Positions 27,708 to 44,355 are shown, numbered from the stretch's first letter. The stretch is 64,000 nt of DNA from Microcella sp. (GCF_019739195.1 NZ_JAHHDS010000003.1:1364001-1428000), one strand, 5' to 3'. Numbers and translations: made by a program. Notes: generated from the sequence alone by a model not told the origin.

Positions 27708-28568
27708 TCAGCGCGGCGGCGCGACCGTCTGCCGCTGCTCGCCGAGCCCGTCGATGCCGAGCGTCATGACGTCGCCCACCTGCAGATAGGTCGGCGGCGT
27801 CATGCCGAGGCCCACGCCGGGCGGCGTGCCCGTGTTGATGAGGTCGCCCGGCTCGAGCACGAGGAACTGGCTCAGGTAGTGCACGATCACGAACGGGTCG
27901 AAGATCATCGTGGAGGTCGAGCCCGTCTGCCGACGTTGGCCGTTGACGTCGAGCCACATGCCCAGTGCCATCACGTCGTCGAGCTCGTCGGGCGTCGCGA
28001 GCCATGGCCCGGCGGGGTTGAAGGTCTCGGCCGACTTGCCCTTCGACCACTGGCCGCCGCGCTCGATCTGGAACGCCCGCTCGCTCACGTCGTTCACCAC
28101 CACGTAGCCGGCGATGTGCTCGCGCGCCTGCTCAGGTGAGTCGAGGTAGCTCGTGCGCGCGCCGATCACGATGCCGAGCTCGACCTCCCAGTCGAGCTTC
28201 GTCGCCCCGCGCGGCATGATGACGTCGTCGTGCGGCCCGACGAGAGTGTTGGGGCTCTTCGTGAACAGGATCGGCTCGTCAGGTACGGGCATGCCCGACT
28301 CGGCCGCGTGGTCGCTGTAGTTCAAGCCGATGCAGAGAATCTGGTGCGGCCGGGCGATCGGCGCGCCGATGCGTTCACCCGCAAACGGATGCACACTGCC
28401 GGCCGCGATGCGCTCAGCGACGACCTGCTCGAGGCGGAGCATCCCGCCGCCACCGAAGAAGGCCTCATCGAAATCGGGCACGACATCGCTGACATCGACG
28501 TACGAGGTCTCGTCGACGCGTACGACGGGCTTCTCGTGGCCCGCGGGGCCGAGGCGCATGAGTTTCAT
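27708..28568 (-). CDS. Fumarylacetoacetate hydrolase family protein, probable 2,4-diketo-3-deoxy-sugar-acid hydrolase
   Basis: 286 residues from the ATG at 28568, spaced well from GGAAGG; an ATG at 28583 is in frame. The FAH C-terminal domain is complete: ILCIGLNYSDHAAESGM near 80-96, metal-binding WEVELGIVIG (E-x-E), NDVSERAFQ with the metal Asp, then GKSAETFNPAGPWL and LEPGDLINTGTPPGVGLG. In the family this carbon-carbon hydrolase splits 2,4-diketo-3-deoxy-L-rhamnonate or -fuconate into pyruvate and L-lactate; other members are hydratases or ureidoglycolate lyases. The SDR directly upstream supports the deoxy-sugar-acid role. Last gene of the 11-kb - strand operon. Confidence 0.88.
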   Translation of the reverse strand: MKLMRLGPAGHEKPVVRVDETSYVDVSDVVPDFDEAFFGGGGMLRLEQVVAERIAAGSVHPFAGERIGAPIARPHQILCIGLNYSDHAAESGMPVPDEPILFTKSPNTLVGPHDDVIMPRGATKLDWEVELGIVIGARTSYLDSPEQAREHIAGYVVVNDVSERAFQIERGGQWSKGKSAETFNPAGPWLATPDELDDVMALGMWLDVNGQRRQTGSTSTMIFDPFVIVHYLSQFLVLEPGDLINTGTPPGVGLGMTPPTYLQVGDVMTLGIDGLGEQRQTVAPPR

Positions 28569-28582
28569 CGAGTTGCCTTCCA

Positions 28583-28648
28583 TTCCGAAGTTGTGGAAGC
28601 GACGCGCGGAACTGCCGGCGTCCCTTTCCGAAGTTGTGGAAGCGACGC
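28583..28648. repeat. Two 23-bp direct repeats between SDR and FAH-family genes
   Basis: A 23-nt sequence occurs at 28583-28605 and again at 28626-28648, identical throughout, with the core TTCCGAAGTTGTGGAA. The second copy begins at the SDR stop. The core occurs a third time, inverted, within the coding sequence of the ABC ATPase at 52934-52949. It looks like a small dispersed repeat. Confidence 0.85.
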
Positions 28649-29327
28649 TAGTAGGTGGCGCGGCCGCCGCTGATGTCGTAGACGGCTCCGGTCGAAAAAC
28701 TCACCTTGTCAGAGGTCAGCCACGCCACGAGCTCGGCGACCTCGTCGGCACGACCGACGCGCTTCATGGGGATGAGGTCGGTGATGTACTGCAGCACCCC
28801 CGGATCGGTCTTCGCGTTCATGGGGGTGTCGATGACGGCCGGCGCGATGACGTTGACGAGCACGCCCGTCTGGGCGAGCTCTTTGCCCACCGACTTCGTG
28901 AGGGCGATGACGGCTCCCTTGGTCGCCGAGTAGGCGGCGAGGTTGGGGTTGCCGTCTTTGCCCGCCATCGAGGCGAAGTTGACGATGCGACCCCAGCCGC
29001 GCGACACCATGCCGGGCGCGAAGGCGCGAATGGTCGAGACCGTGCCCATGACGTTGACGTCTACCGTTCGGCGCCACTCGTCGGGGGTGGTCTCGAGCAG
29101 CGGCTTGTTCGGCCCGACGATGCCGGCACAGTTCACGAGAATGTCGACGGGCCCGACCGCGGTGGCCATGGCCTGCACGGCCGCATCGTCAGAGATGTCG
29201 AGCTGGTAGTCGGCAGCATCCGAGACGTCGGCCGTGATGACCTCGATGCCGTCGGCGCGCAATCGTTCTGCCGTCGCCGCACCGAGCCCGCTCGCGCCGC
29301 CCGTGATGAGCGCGCGCCGAACGCCGG

Positions 29328-29331
<4 letters not shown>
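28648..29331 (-). CDS. Short-chain dehydrogenase/reductase, probable 2-keto-3-deoxy-sugar-acid dehydrogenase
   Basis: 227 residues, ATGA overlap with the gene upstream. Classical SDR: TGGASGLG near 10-17 for the cofactor, NCAG near 67-70, and catalytic Ser121, Tyr134 and Lys138 (AYSATK). It lies between the propeller gene and the FAH-family gene. In non-phosphorylative L-fucose and L-rhamnose routes an SDR oxidises 2-keto-3-deoxy-L-fuconate or -rhamnonate just before the FAH-type hydrolase; that order of neighbours fits here. Substrate is inferred, not shown. Confidence 0.88.
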
Positions 29332-36687
<7,356 letters not shown>

Positions 36688-36712
36688 GAGTACTTTCTCG
36701 TGAGACGGGCGA

Positions 36713-38773
36713 TCAGGCAGGGGCGATGATCAGCAGCCACGACGTGACAACGTCGTCGCCGAGCGTCACGATGCCATCATCGAGCAGTTCGGCACCCGAG
36801 ATGCGGCGAACCTCGCCGTCGGCGAGATCGGTCACGGTGTAGATCGTGTCAGGCTCGATGCCGCGCGGGTAGACCGCGTGCGGTCGTCGGCCGCCGGGCA
36901 TCACGAAGGCGCCGATGAGCATGCGGCCATCGGGGTGCGTCAGCTGCATGCTCGGCGCGCGCTCGCCGAAGCCGCCACGCTCGGGCGTGGCCGTGAGCGG
37001 CTGCAGTGCGCCGTCACGCACGAAGGGCACGAGCTCGCGCCGGAAGAGCTCGACGTGCACGCGCAGTCGTTCGAACAGCTCGGGCCGCAGCTCGGGCAGT
37101 CGCAGACTCACGCCGAATCGGTGCAGCATCGCCGCACGCAGCGTCGTGTCGAAGTCGTCGGCGCTGAGCGTCGCCCAGTCGAGGTAGGCGGGCGGGAAGT
37201 CTCCGCGCCACTGCGACCACGACCAGTGCAGAATGCCGATCGGCGGCAACAGGTTGCGCACGCCCCACAGCACCTCGAGGTGGTGGTCGGTGTAGTCGGG
37301 GTCGCTCAAGAAGAAGCCGTGCACGTGGCGCGCGAGGCCGAGGTCGATGCGAAGGCCGCCCGACGAGCACGACTCGAGCATGATCTCGGGGTGGCGCGCG
37401 CGCACCTCGTCGAGCACGGCATAGAGGCCCTCGTAGTGCCGCAGCAGCCCGTCGCGGGCGCCGTGCCCGTGGTCAGTGCGGGTGCAACCGGCGTCGGGGT
37501 CGATGTTGAAGTCGAGCTTGATCCAGCGCGCTCCGGTCGTCGTGATGAGCGTGCTCATCGATTCGAGAACGTGCTCGCGGCCGGCGGCCGAACCCAGGCA
37601 GACGTAGCCGAGAAAGGTCGGGTCGTCGTCGTCGAGCGACTCGGTCTGCACGCGGTACGAGGGGTCGGGGCGACGGCCTTCGACCGTGTGCGCCATCGCG
37701 TCGGGCTTCGCCGCGCGCAGCAGCGAGTGCGAACCGACGGCCTCGGCCTCGATCCACATGCCCGGCAGAACGCCCGCATCGCGGATGCTCTGCCCGAGCG
37801 CCTCGAGCCCCGAGGGGAACCGCGCGGTGTTGACGCTCGACCAGTCGCCGCGCTGCTCTTGCCAGTCGCTCGTCGGATCGGCGGCGCCGAACCAGCCGGC
37901 GTCGACCGTCGCGATCTCGATCCCGAGTTCGTGCGCGGCCGCGGCGTTGTCGGCGATGACCTGCTCGTTGACCTCTTGGTCTTCGTAGGGCCACCAGTGG
38001 TTCCACTCGACGGGCACGCCGTCGGTGAAGGGCGTGCGGGGCAGCCAGTCGGCGGCGACGGCGCGCTGCAGGGCGACGGCGGCCGCATCCAGGTCAGCGG
38101 CGATCGTCAGCACCACGCTCGGAGCGACGACCGATTCGCCCGGCGCGAGCTCGACCGCGAACTGCCACGGCGAGATGCCCGCCGTCACGTAGCCCCCAGC
38201 CATCGCGTGAATGTGCCAGTTGCCGCTGTACGCAGGGGCTAGGGAGACCGCCGCGGGTTCTTCGTGCGCGCCCGGCCCGCTCTCACCTCCGCGCTCGAGG
38301 CCCAGCCACGGAATCCAGCCGTGCGAGCTGCGACCCGACCGGCTTTCGATGATGGTGTGGTGCCCCAGGTGGCCGGTGACGGGTCGAAACTCGTCGCCCC
38401 AGGCGCTGCGAAAACTCTCGACTCGCCACGTCGACCCCGTCTCGATCGAGAGCGGGTCCATGCGCGTGATCGTCACGGGATGCTCGCCGTCGTTGCGCAG
38501 CGTGAGCGCGCACTCCCACACGGGCTGGCCGGCGACCCGGCGAGCGCTCCACGCGGCGTGCACGGTCGCGTCATCGCGCAGCCCGGCGAGGGTTCCCTCG
38601 AGGGCGACGAGCTCGTCGGTCGCGCTGCTCACCTCGGGCTTGAGCCACTCCGACGCGACTCGGCCGTCGACCTCGACCATGAGGGGCGAGACATCGCTGA
38701 GAATCGAGTCGCCGAGTGAGACCGTGACGCGACCTCCGTCGTCAGAGCGGGCGCGCAACATTGCGTGGGTCAT
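36713..38773 (-). CDS. Glycoside hydrolase family 36 alpha-galactosidase
   Basis: 686 residues. N-terminal beta-sandwich, then the GH36 barrel: WNHWWPYEDQEVNEQ near 257-271, VDAGWFGA near 290-297, GMWIEAEAVGS near 338-348, nucleophile Asp421 in WIKLDFN, ESCSSGGLRID near 467-477 and acid/base Asp491 in FFLSDPDYTDHH. It removes terminal alpha-galactose; cytoplasmic, as no signal peptide is visible. It is the first gene of the - strand operon and is transcribed from the promoter containing regulon site B. Confidence 0.94.
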   Translation of the reverse strand: MTHAMLRARSDDGGRVTVSLGDSILSDVSPLMVEVDGRVASEWLKPEVSSATDELVALEGTLAGLRDDATVHAAWSARRVAGQPVWECALTLRNDGEHPVTITRMDPLSIETGSTWRVESFRSAWGDEFRPVTGHLGHHTIIESRSGRSSHGWIPWLGLERGGESGPGAHEEPAAVSLAPAYSGNWHIHAMAGGYVTAGISPWQFAVELAPGESVVAPSVVLTIAADLDAAAVALQRAVAADWLPRTPFTDGVPVEWNHWWPYEDQEVNEQVIADNAAAAHELGIEIATVDAGWFGAADPTSDWQEQRGDWSSVNTARFPSGLEALGQSIRDAGVLPGMWIEAEAVGSHSLLRAAKPDAMAHTVEGRRPDPSYRVQTESLDDDDPTFLGYVCLGSAAGREHVLESMSTLITTTGARWIKLDFNIDPDAGCTRTDHGHGARDGLLRHYEGLYAVLDEVRARHPEIMLESCSSGGLRIDLGLARHVHGFFLSDPDYTDHHLEVLWGVRNLLPPIGILHWSWSQWRGDFPPAYLDWATLSADDFDTTLRAAMLHRFGVSLRLPELRPELFERLRVHVELFRRELVPFVRDGALQPLTATPERGGFGERAPSMQLTHPDGRMLIGAFVMPGGRRPHAVYPRGIEPDTIYTVTDLADGEVRRISGAELLDDGIVTLGDDVVTSWLLIIAPA

Positions 38774-38794
38774 CTGTGGTCCTCACCGGTAGGC

Positions 38795-38811
38795 TTTACA
38801 TCATACCTAAG
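38795..38811 (-). promoter_or_regulatory. Regulon site B: divergent promoter element of the GH operon
   Basis: On the - strand it reads TTAGGTATGATGTAAAG, with TATGAT as the likely -10 box of the GH36-to-FAH operon. The 14 nt TAGGTATGATGTAA are identical in site C. It lies in a 76-nt region between the GH36 gene and the divergent Gfo/Idh gene, so one regulator here could control both. Confidence 0.65.
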
Positions 38812-38849
38812 GGTCTCGGCCCACCGCACTCTTCTCAAGGGAATCCACC

Positions 38850-39956
38850 GTGGCATCCACTTCTTCTCGATCGACCCCCGACGTGCTGCGCGTCGGCGTC
38901 GTCGGCCTCGGCTACGCCGGCACCACCCACTTGACATCGTTCGCCGGCATCCCCGGCGTGCAGGTCGTGGCGCTCGCCGGCAAAGAGACCGATCGCCTGG
39001 CCCTGCTCGGCGCCGAGTACAACCTGCCCCACCTCTTCGAGGACTGGGAAGAGCTCGTGGCCCTGCCCGAGCTCGACATCGTGAGCATCGCGACCCCGAA
39101 CGCGCTGCACCACCCGATCGCCGTCGCGGCGCTCGCCGCGGGCAAGCACGTCTTCTGCGAGAAGCCGCTCGCCCTCGACACCGCGCAAGCCGCCGAGATG
39201 GTGCAAGCCGCGAAAGACCACGACCGCGTGCTCGAGGTGGCGTTCAACCACCGGCGTCGCGCCGACGTGCAGTTCGCCCGCCGCTACCTCGAGACAGAAG
39301 GCATCGGGCGCATCTACCACTCGCGCGCGACCTGGAAGCGCCGCTCGGGCATTCCCGGCCTGCGCTCGTGGTTCACGAGCAAGACGATGGCCGGCGGCGG
39401 GGCGCTCATCGACCTCGGCCCGCACGTGCTCGACTCGCTGCTGTTCCTGCTCGGTGAGCCACGTGTCGTGGCGGTGAGCGCCGTGACGCACGGCGAGCTG
39501 GGCCGCGCCGGCTACGGCGCCATGAACCGACAGGAGCAGATGGCCTCCGACACGGGCAGCTTCGAGGTCGAAGATCTCGCGAGCGCGCTCTTCCGACTCG
39601 ACGACGGCTCGAGCGTCGCCTTCGAGATCACCTGGGCCGGCCACACGGTCGATGACGAAGACATCTCGATCGAGCTGCTCGGCGTCGACGGCGGAGTGCG
39701 CCTCTTCGTGCCGCGCTACGCGAGCGACGACACCCTGCGCATGTACCGCGACGTCGACGGCGTCGCGGTGACGTTGACACCTGAGGTTCACGTGCCGGGC
39801 GGCGAGCATCCGATCGTCATCGCGGAGTTCGTCGACGCGGTGCGGGGCGGCGACTGGGATGCCCACCGCGGCGACTTCGCCCTGCACCGCACCGCCGTGC
39901 TCGACGCCTGCTACCGCTCGGCCGCCGAGGGCAGAGAGGTCAGACTGGAGTCATGA
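38850..39956 (+). CDS. Gfo/Idh/MocA family oxidoreductase (partner of the ThuA-like protein)
   Basis: 368 residues with GTG start and an AAGGGA ribosome-binding site. Rossmann motif [20 protein letters not shown] near 13-32, EKPLAL near 105 with the catalytic Lys, [20 protein letters not shown] near 129-148 and a substrate-domain segment [20 protein letters not shown] (conserved Asp and His). Pairing a Gfo/Idh dehydrogenase with a ThuA-like protein repeats the ThuB-ThuA arrangement of rhizobial trehalose use, where a 3-keto disaccharide is made. ATGA overlap with the next gene. Confidence 0.92.
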   Translation: MASTSSRSTPDVLRVGVVGLGYAGTTHLTSFAGIPGVQVVALAGKETDRLALLGAEYNLPHLFEDWEELVALPELDIVSIATPNALHHPIAVAALAAGKHVFCEKPLALDTAQAAEMVQAAKDHDRVLEVAFNHRRRADVQFARRYLETEGIGRIYHSRATWKRRSGIPGLRSWFTSKTMAGGGALIDLGPHVLDSLLFLLGEPRVVAVSAVTHGELGRAGYGAMNRQEQMASDTGSFEVEDLASALFRLDDGSSVAFEITWAGHTVDDEDISIELLGVDGGVRLFVPRYASDDTLRMYRDVDGVAVTLTPEVHVPGGEHPIVIAEFVDAVRGGDWDAHRGDFALHRTAVLDACYRSAAEGREVRLES

Positions 39957-40711
39957 CAACCCCTGCTCAGGCACCCCTGCGCGTGACGGTCTGGAACGAG
40001 AACCGTCACGAGAACTACCCCGACTCGCTCACCGCACAGCTGTACCCGACGGGGATGCACGGCGCGATCGCCGAAGGACTCACCGAGATGCTCGGCGAGG
40101 CCGTCGAGGTGCGCACCGCGACGCTCGACGAGCCCGAGCACGGCCTGCCGCAGTCGGTGGTCGATGCGACCGACGTGCTGCTGTGGTGGGGCCACGAGGC
40201 GCACCCCGAGGTCGACGATGCCGTGGTCGATCGCATCTACGACGCGGTGCTCGGGGGCATGGGCATCATCGTGCTGCACTCGGGCCACTACTCGAAGATC
40301 TTCAAGAAGCTCATGGGCACGAGCTGCTCGCTGCGCTGGCGTAACGACGGCGACCGCGAGGTGGTGTGGACGGTCGACCCGACCCACCCGATCGCCGCAG
40401 GCGTGCCCGACCCGCTCGTCATCGAGGCGCAAGAGATGTACGGCGAGTTCTTCGACATTCCCACCCCCGACGAGCTCATCTTCATCTCGTCGTTCACGGG
40501 CGGCGAAGTCTTCCGCTCGGGCGCCACGTGGACGCGTGGGCACGGGCGGGTCTTCTACTTCTCGCCGGGCGACCAGGAGTACCCCGTGTATCACCACGCG
40601 GGCATCCGTCGCGTACTCGCCAATGGCGTGCAGTGGGCCGCCCCCACCCGCCGAGGCCCCGCGATCGACGCGACGTTCCACGAACGCGGCTGGTTCGACT
40701 CCGCGCTCTAG
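39953..40711 (+). CDS. ThuA-like protein (trehalose-utilisation family)
   Basis: 252 residues. The ThuA fold, a class-I glutamine-amidotransferase-like alpha/beta domain, is visible from [20 protein letters not shown] near 11-30, [16 protein letters not shown] near 73-88, [20 protein letters not shown] near 101-120 and [20 protein letters not shown] near 197-216. The segment [12 protein letters not shown] gives a His and a Lys in the likely active pocket. In rhizobia ThuA acts with the dehydrogenase ThuB in metabolising trehalose-type disaccharides. Here the partner is the Gfo/Idh gene it overlaps. Exact reaction unknown. Confidence 0.9.
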   Translation: MTTPAQAPLRVTVWNENRHENYPDSLTAQLYPTGMHGAIAEGLTEMLGEAVEVRTATLDEPEHGLPQSVVDATDVLLWWGHEAHPEVDDAVVDRIYDAVLGGMGIIVLHSGHYSKIFKKLMGTSCSLRWRNDGDREVVWTVDPTHPIAAGVPDPLVIEAQEMYGEFFDIPTPDELIFISSFTGGEVFRSGATWTRGHGRVFYFSPGDQEYPVYHHAGIRRVLANGVQWAAPTRRGPAIDATFHERGWFDSAL

Positions 40712-40720
40712 ACGCGCAGA

Positions 40721-40759
40721 CTCGCGAGGCCGGATGCTCGGGCAACCCGACCCCGCGAG
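40721..40759. terminator. Bidirectional terminator-like cruciform
   Basis: CTCGCG (40721-40726) pairs with CGCGAG (40754-40759), with a further TCGGG/CCCGA hairpin inside (40738-40750). It separates the convergent ThuA-like and permease genes. No T-run, so strength is uncertain. Confidence 0.5.
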
Positions 40760-40771
40760 AGCGTGTGCGCT

Positions 40772-41623
40772 TTAGCGGCTGACGCCGACCTGCAGGCCCT
40801 GCATGACGTACTTCGAGGCGAAGATGAGCAGCAGCAGGGGCACAGAGGCGGTAAAGAACAAGCCTGCCGAAACCAGCGGCTGATCGGTCAAGAACCGAGT
40901 TCCGATGCTCGCGAGCGTCGGCGTCAGGAGCTTCATCGACTGTTCGGGGATGAGGATGAGCGCCCACAGCAGTTCATTCCAGACCCCGAGAAACTGCAGA
41001 ACCGCAAGGGTGGCGAGACCGCTGGAACCCATCGGAAGGACGACCGACCACAGCGTGCGGAAGAACCCTGCGCCGTCGATGCGAGCCGCTTCGATCACTT
41101 CGGCGGGGATACCTCGAAACGTGAGAGACAGGAAGAACACCGCGAAGGGCAAGGCGCCCGACACATAGACGAGAATCAGGCCCCAGTAACTGCCGACGAG
41201 ACCCAAGCGGGCCAGCATCACATAGGTCGGAATGATGAGCACCGCGCCCGGGATCAGCATGAGAGACACGAACGCGGCGGTCGCGTACTTCGCCCCGGGA
41301 ACCGGGTATTTCGCGAGGGCGTAGCCCGCGAAAGTCGCCAGGATCAGCACGAGCAGAATCGTGACGACCGCGACATACAAGCTGTTCAAGAACGCTTGAC
41401 CGACACCGTACGACTCAAGGAGGCGCAGGTAGTTGTCGAAGGTCCACTCGCCCGGCAAGCCGAAGGGGTCACGCAGGTAGTCCACGTTCGGTCGCAGAGA
41501 GGTCACGATGACGAAGTAGAGGGGGTACACGATCGAGATGGCCACGAGCGCCAGAACGATGAACACCGGGCCATTCGCGCGGCCCGAAGTCAAGCGCTTG
41601 CTGATGATTGCTTCTTCCGCCAC
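40772..41623 (-). CDS. Carbohydrate ABC transporter permease, MalG-like
   Basis: 283 residues with a GTG start after AGGAGGAGGA. A six-segment CUT1 permease; the inner-membrane-component motif appears as EVIEAARIDGAGFFRTLWSV near 175-194, followed by VLPMGSSGLATLAVLQFLGVWNELLW (the EAA loop and last helices). It pairs with the MalF-like permease that precedes it in the operon. Confidence 0.93.
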   Translation of the reverse strand: MAEEAIISKRLTSGRANGPVFIVLALVAISIVYPLYFVIVTSLRPNVDYLRDPFGLPGEWTFDNYLRLLESYGVGQAFLNSLYVAVVTILLVLILATFAGYALAKYPVPGAKYATAAFVSLMLIPGAVLIIPTYVMLARLGLVGSYWGLILVYVSGALPFAVFFLSLTFRGIPAEVIEAARIDGAGFFRTLWSVVLPMGSSGLATLAVLQFLGVWNELLWALILIPEQSMKLLTPTLASIGTRFLTDQPLVSAGLFFTASVPLLLLIFASKYVMQGLQVGVSR

Positions 41624-41625
41624 GG

Positions 41626-42579
41626 TCAGTCCTCCTCCTGCAACTTGAAGACCTTGTTCTGCAGCAGGGTCAAGACACCGATGAACAGGAACAGCATCAC
41701 GGCGAGCGCCGCCCCCGACCCGAGATTCGAGCTCGAGAAGGCCCTCAAGTAGACGAGGTAGTCGATGGTGGTGGTCTCATAACCGGGTCCTCCCGCGGTC
41801 ATGACGAACACGAACCCGAAGAGACCGGTGAAGGTGTAGATCACGTTGATGATGAAGACGAACCCGAGCACTTTGCGGATGTTGGGAAGCGTGATGTACC
41901 AGAGTCTCTTCCACCAGCCAGCGCCATCGATCGCCGCGGCCTCGAAGACGGCGGGGTTGATCGCGGTGAGGCCGGCGAACAAGAGCAGCGACATGTAGCC
42001 GAAGCCCGACCACACGAGGGCAAGAATGATGATCGCAATGGCGATGTCGCCCTCGGTGAAGAATTCAATCGGTTCGATCCCGAAGAGCCCCAGCGCCTGG
42101 TTGACCCCACCGTAGTAGCCGAAGGCGTTGCGGAACATGATGCCGATGACGGCGACCGAGAGCACGTTCGGCAAGAAGAAGATGACGCGGAAGAACTTCC
42201 ACCCGCGAACGCGCTCGAAGAGCAGGATCGAGACGACGATCGCGATGAAGATGACGAGCGGAATGGCGATCAAGAACTTGAAGTTATTGAGGAAGACCTG
42301 CTGCACGATCGGGTCGGTGACCATCGCGATGTAGTTCTCGAACCAGCGCCACTCGAAGGTCAACCCGTTCGTGCGCGTGAACGAGATGAAGAAGGCGAAC
42401 CCAATGGGGTACGCCGAGAAGGCAACGACGAGCAGCAGTGCGGGGAGCACGGCGAGCGCGCCGATCAACCGATCCTTCCTGTGCAGAGCCCCGGGGCGGC
42501 GGGGCTTCGCAGACGGGCCCCCGCCCGCGGGTGCCGCCGAAGCGGCACCCGCGCGCGAGGTCAGAGACGCAATGCTCAC
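41626..42579 (-). CDS. Carbohydrate ABC transporter permease, MalF-like
   Basis: 317 residues with a GTG start overlapping the binding-protein stop (GTGA). About 40 polar N-terminal residues, then six membrane segments of the CUT1 type, with the EAA motif FEAAAIDGAGWWKRLWYITL near 222-241. No ATP-binding gene is present in this operon. CUT1 importers of actinobacteria often share one MsmK/UgpC-like ATPase encoded elsewhere, so that is the likely partner. Confidence 0.93.
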   Translation of the reverse strand: MSIASLTSRAGAASAAPAGGGPSAKPRRPGALHRKDRLIGALAVLPALLLVVAFSAYPIGFAFFISFTRTNGLTFEWRWFENYIAMVTDPIVQQVFLNNFKFLIAIPLVIFIAIVVSILLFERVRGWKFFRVIFFLPNVLSVAVIGIMFRNAFGYYGGVNQALGLFGIEPIEFFTEGDIAIAIIILALVWSGFGYMSLLLFAGLTAINPAVFEAAAIDGAGWWKRLWYITLPNIRKVLGFVFIINVIYTFTGLFGFVFVMTAGGPGYETTTIDYLVYLRAFSSSNLGSGAALAVMLFLFIGVLTLLQNKVFKLQEED

Positions 42580-43907
42580 AGGTTCGCGATCTCCTGCTCG
42601 TACGACGCCTGCAACTGAGCCACAGCATCCTCAGGAGAGAGGGTGCCCAAGAACACAGCCGCGTTGACCCGGTAGAACAGGTCGATCGTCGCCTGCGGCA
42701 TGACGCTGTCGAAGGCGAACACGATGCCATCGGTCGAGACAGCGAGCTGCTCGAACTGCTCCCGCAGCAACGGGTTCTGGATCTTCGAGGGGTCACCATC
42801 AGGGTGGTTGGAGCCCTGCGTCTGGTAGATCTCGACGAAGACATCCTGGTTGGCCGGGTCAGCCAGGAACTCGAGGAACTCGACAGCGAGCTCTTTGTTC
42901 TCCGAAGCCTCCGTGATCGAGATCGCGATCTCGGGGCCACCGGCACCCATGAGCGGGAAGTCCGCTCCCTCGAGCGTCGGGATGAAGAACGAGCTGACGT
43001 TCCCTTCGCCGAAGCTTTCGAGCATGAGGTTGTTTTCCCAGCTACCGACAACGTAGTAGGCGGCGCCGCCTTCGATGAAGAGAGGCGCACCTCCGCCGCC
43101 CAAGGAGCCGGCGTCGGGGTTCGTGAGGCCGCTCGCACCCCACTCGGCGAAGGCTTCGTAGGCCTTGACCATGGCGGGGTCGTCGACACGAACCTCACCG
43201 GCGAACATCTCGGTGAAGACCGTCTCACCGAGCTCACCGCCGACCATGGCGCTGATCACCCAGGCGCCGACGTAGCCCTCGAGGTTGGCAACAGAGAAGC
43301 CCACGGCGTCGGTGTTGTCGACGACCTGCTGACCGTTCTCCATCAGCTCTTCCCACGATGCCGGGCGGTCTGCAGGGTCGAGACCGGCCTCTTCGAGAAT
43401 CGCGTGGTTCTGGAAGACGGTGAAGAGGTTGCCTGCGCCATACGGCATGCCGAGAATGCGTCCGTCGGGAGCGAAGCCTTCGCGGTTCACGTTGAAGCCC
43501 GCGAGTGAGTCGAGGGTCTCCTGCGACAGCAGCGGCTCGAGGTCGACGAAGAAGTCGGCGAACGAGATGGTCGGACCACCCGCGTACTGCACGCGGATGT
43601 CGGGCCCGGTGCCGGCGATCGACGCTGCCTGGAAGGCCGCACTGTTCGACGAAATGTCACCACCCTGCTGGGCGGTCGTGATCTCCACGCCGGGGTTCGC
43701 CTCTTCGAAGGCGACGGCCATGCGGTCGAGGAACGAGTTTTCGAGGTCAGGGTCACCGTTCTCAAGGGTGCGCCCGAGAATTCCGGTGTCCCAGATCAGG
43801 AGCTCCTGCGATTCTCCTTCTGCGGGCGTTGCCGGGGCGCACGCCGTCATGCCGACCATGACGCCCGCGGTGAGGAGCGCTAGCGCTCCTGCCTGTCGTT
43901 TCTTCAT
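42576..43907 (-). CDS. Carbohydrate ABC transporter substrate-binding lipoprotein (CUT1)
   Basis: 443 residues from the ATG at 43907, which follows GGAAGGA and begins a lipoprotein signal (MKKRQ, hydrophobic core, lipobox MTAC with Cys23). An upstream in-frame start at 44030 would destroy the signal. The rest is a family-1 extracellular solute-binding protein: AFEEANPGVEITTAQQGG near 89-106, GTGPDIRVQYAGG, LEPLLSQETLDSL, PYGAGNLFTVFQNHAILEEA and WEELMENGQQV. Ligand not predictable; an oligosaccharide with galactose, mannose or deoxyhexose residues would suit the neighbouring hydrolases. Its promoter contains regulon site C. Confidence 0.92.
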   Translation of the reverse strand: MKKRQAGALALLTAGVMVGMTACAPATPAEGESQELLIWDTGILGRTLENGDPDLENSFLDRMAVAFEEANPGVEITTAQQGGDISSNSAAFQAASIAGTGPDIRVQYAGGPTISFADFFVDLEPLLSQETLDSLAGFNVNREGFAPDGRILGMPYGAGNLFTVFQNHAILEEAGLDPADRPASWEELMENGQQVVDNTDAVGFSVANLEGYVGAWVISAMVGGELGETVFTEMFAGEVRVDDPAMVKAYEAFAEWGASGLTNPDAGSLGGGGAPLFIEGGAAYYVVGSWENNLMLESFGEGNVSSFFIPTLEGADFPLMGAGGPEIAISITEASENKELAVEFLEFLADPANQDVFVEIYQTQGSNHPDGDPSKIQNPLLREQFEQLAVSTDGIVFAFDSVMPQATIDLFYRVNAAVFLGTLSPEDAVAQLQASYEQEIANL

Positions 43908-44125
43908 TGCTGTGTCCTTCCAATCGGAGCACCCGGCCGGGAGTTCCCGGCCGATTCGGGAATCGCGCGCAGGCCGTCGACACGTCGCCGGGTCGTCGGT
44001 GTTGCGGCGAGCTTCGGGCGGGCAATGCAACCTGCCGAAGGTCGAGAGGGGAGGTCGCGGAACGCGCGCAGGCGCGAGGCATGACCGGCGTGGGCCAGGG
44101 TGCTCTCTAGCGTCTGCGACATCAT
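43904..44125 (-). CDS. Possible 73-residue leader ORF upstream of the binding protein
   Basis: An ORF of 73 codons begins about 45 nt after the probable transcription start of the importer operon and ends in an ATGA overlap with the binding-protein start. It is preceded by a weak GGAGAAACGGG site. The product would be rich in Arg, Pro and Ser and has no recognisable domain, and its third-position GC looks lower than that of the neighbouring genes. It may be a translated leader that couples to the binding protein, or chance. Confidence 0.3.
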   Translation of the reverse strand: MMSQTLESTLAHAGHASRLRAFRDLPSRPSAGCIARPKLAATPTTRRRVDGLRAIPESAGNSRPGAPIGRTQQ

Positions 44126-44170
44126 CGTCCCGTTTCTCCGTACCGAGGCGTGAGCCCGGTGGGTGAAGCC

Positions 44171-44187
44171 ATTACATCATACCTAGA
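44171..44187 (-). promoter_or_regulatory. Regulon site C: importer promoter
   Basis: On the - strand TCTAGGTATGATGTAAT, sharing TAGGTATGATGTAA with site B. TATGAT (44181-44176) is the likely -10 box of the binding-protein/permease operon. Confidence 0.65.
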
Positions 44188-44244
44188 CTCGCGTTGCGCA
44201 AGGCCGGATCCGAAATTGTTACCACGCTCGCGACACTTCTCGGT

Positions 44245-44263
44245 GATAACGTATGATCTAAAG
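44245..44263 (+). promoter_or_regulatory. Regulon site D: dehydratase operon promoter
   Basis: GATAACGTATGATCTAAAG has TATGAT (44252-44257) as the likely -10 box and shares GTATGATnTAA with sites B and C. It drives the enolase-GntR-mutarotase-SDR-lactonase operon and would let the GntR protein regulate its own gene. Confidence 0.65.
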
Positions 44264-44355
44264 GTGCATCGCGCAGTGGCGGTCACGGGCAGGTGCCCGA
44301 CTCTCCACGCAGAGAGCACGCATCCCCTGACCATTGCGAAGGCGGCACACGACAC

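Larger units (their letters stand above)
43908..44355. promoter_or_regulatory. 448-nt divergent regulatory region between importer and dehydratase operons
   Basis: The region holds two regulon sites (C at 44171-44187 and D at 44245-44263), a roughly 260-nt leader for the importer mRNA with a strong 9-bp GC hairpin (43934-43942 with 43945-43953) just before the ribosome-binding site, and the short leader ORF described separately. It is the longest non-coding stretch of the window. Confidence 0.6.
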
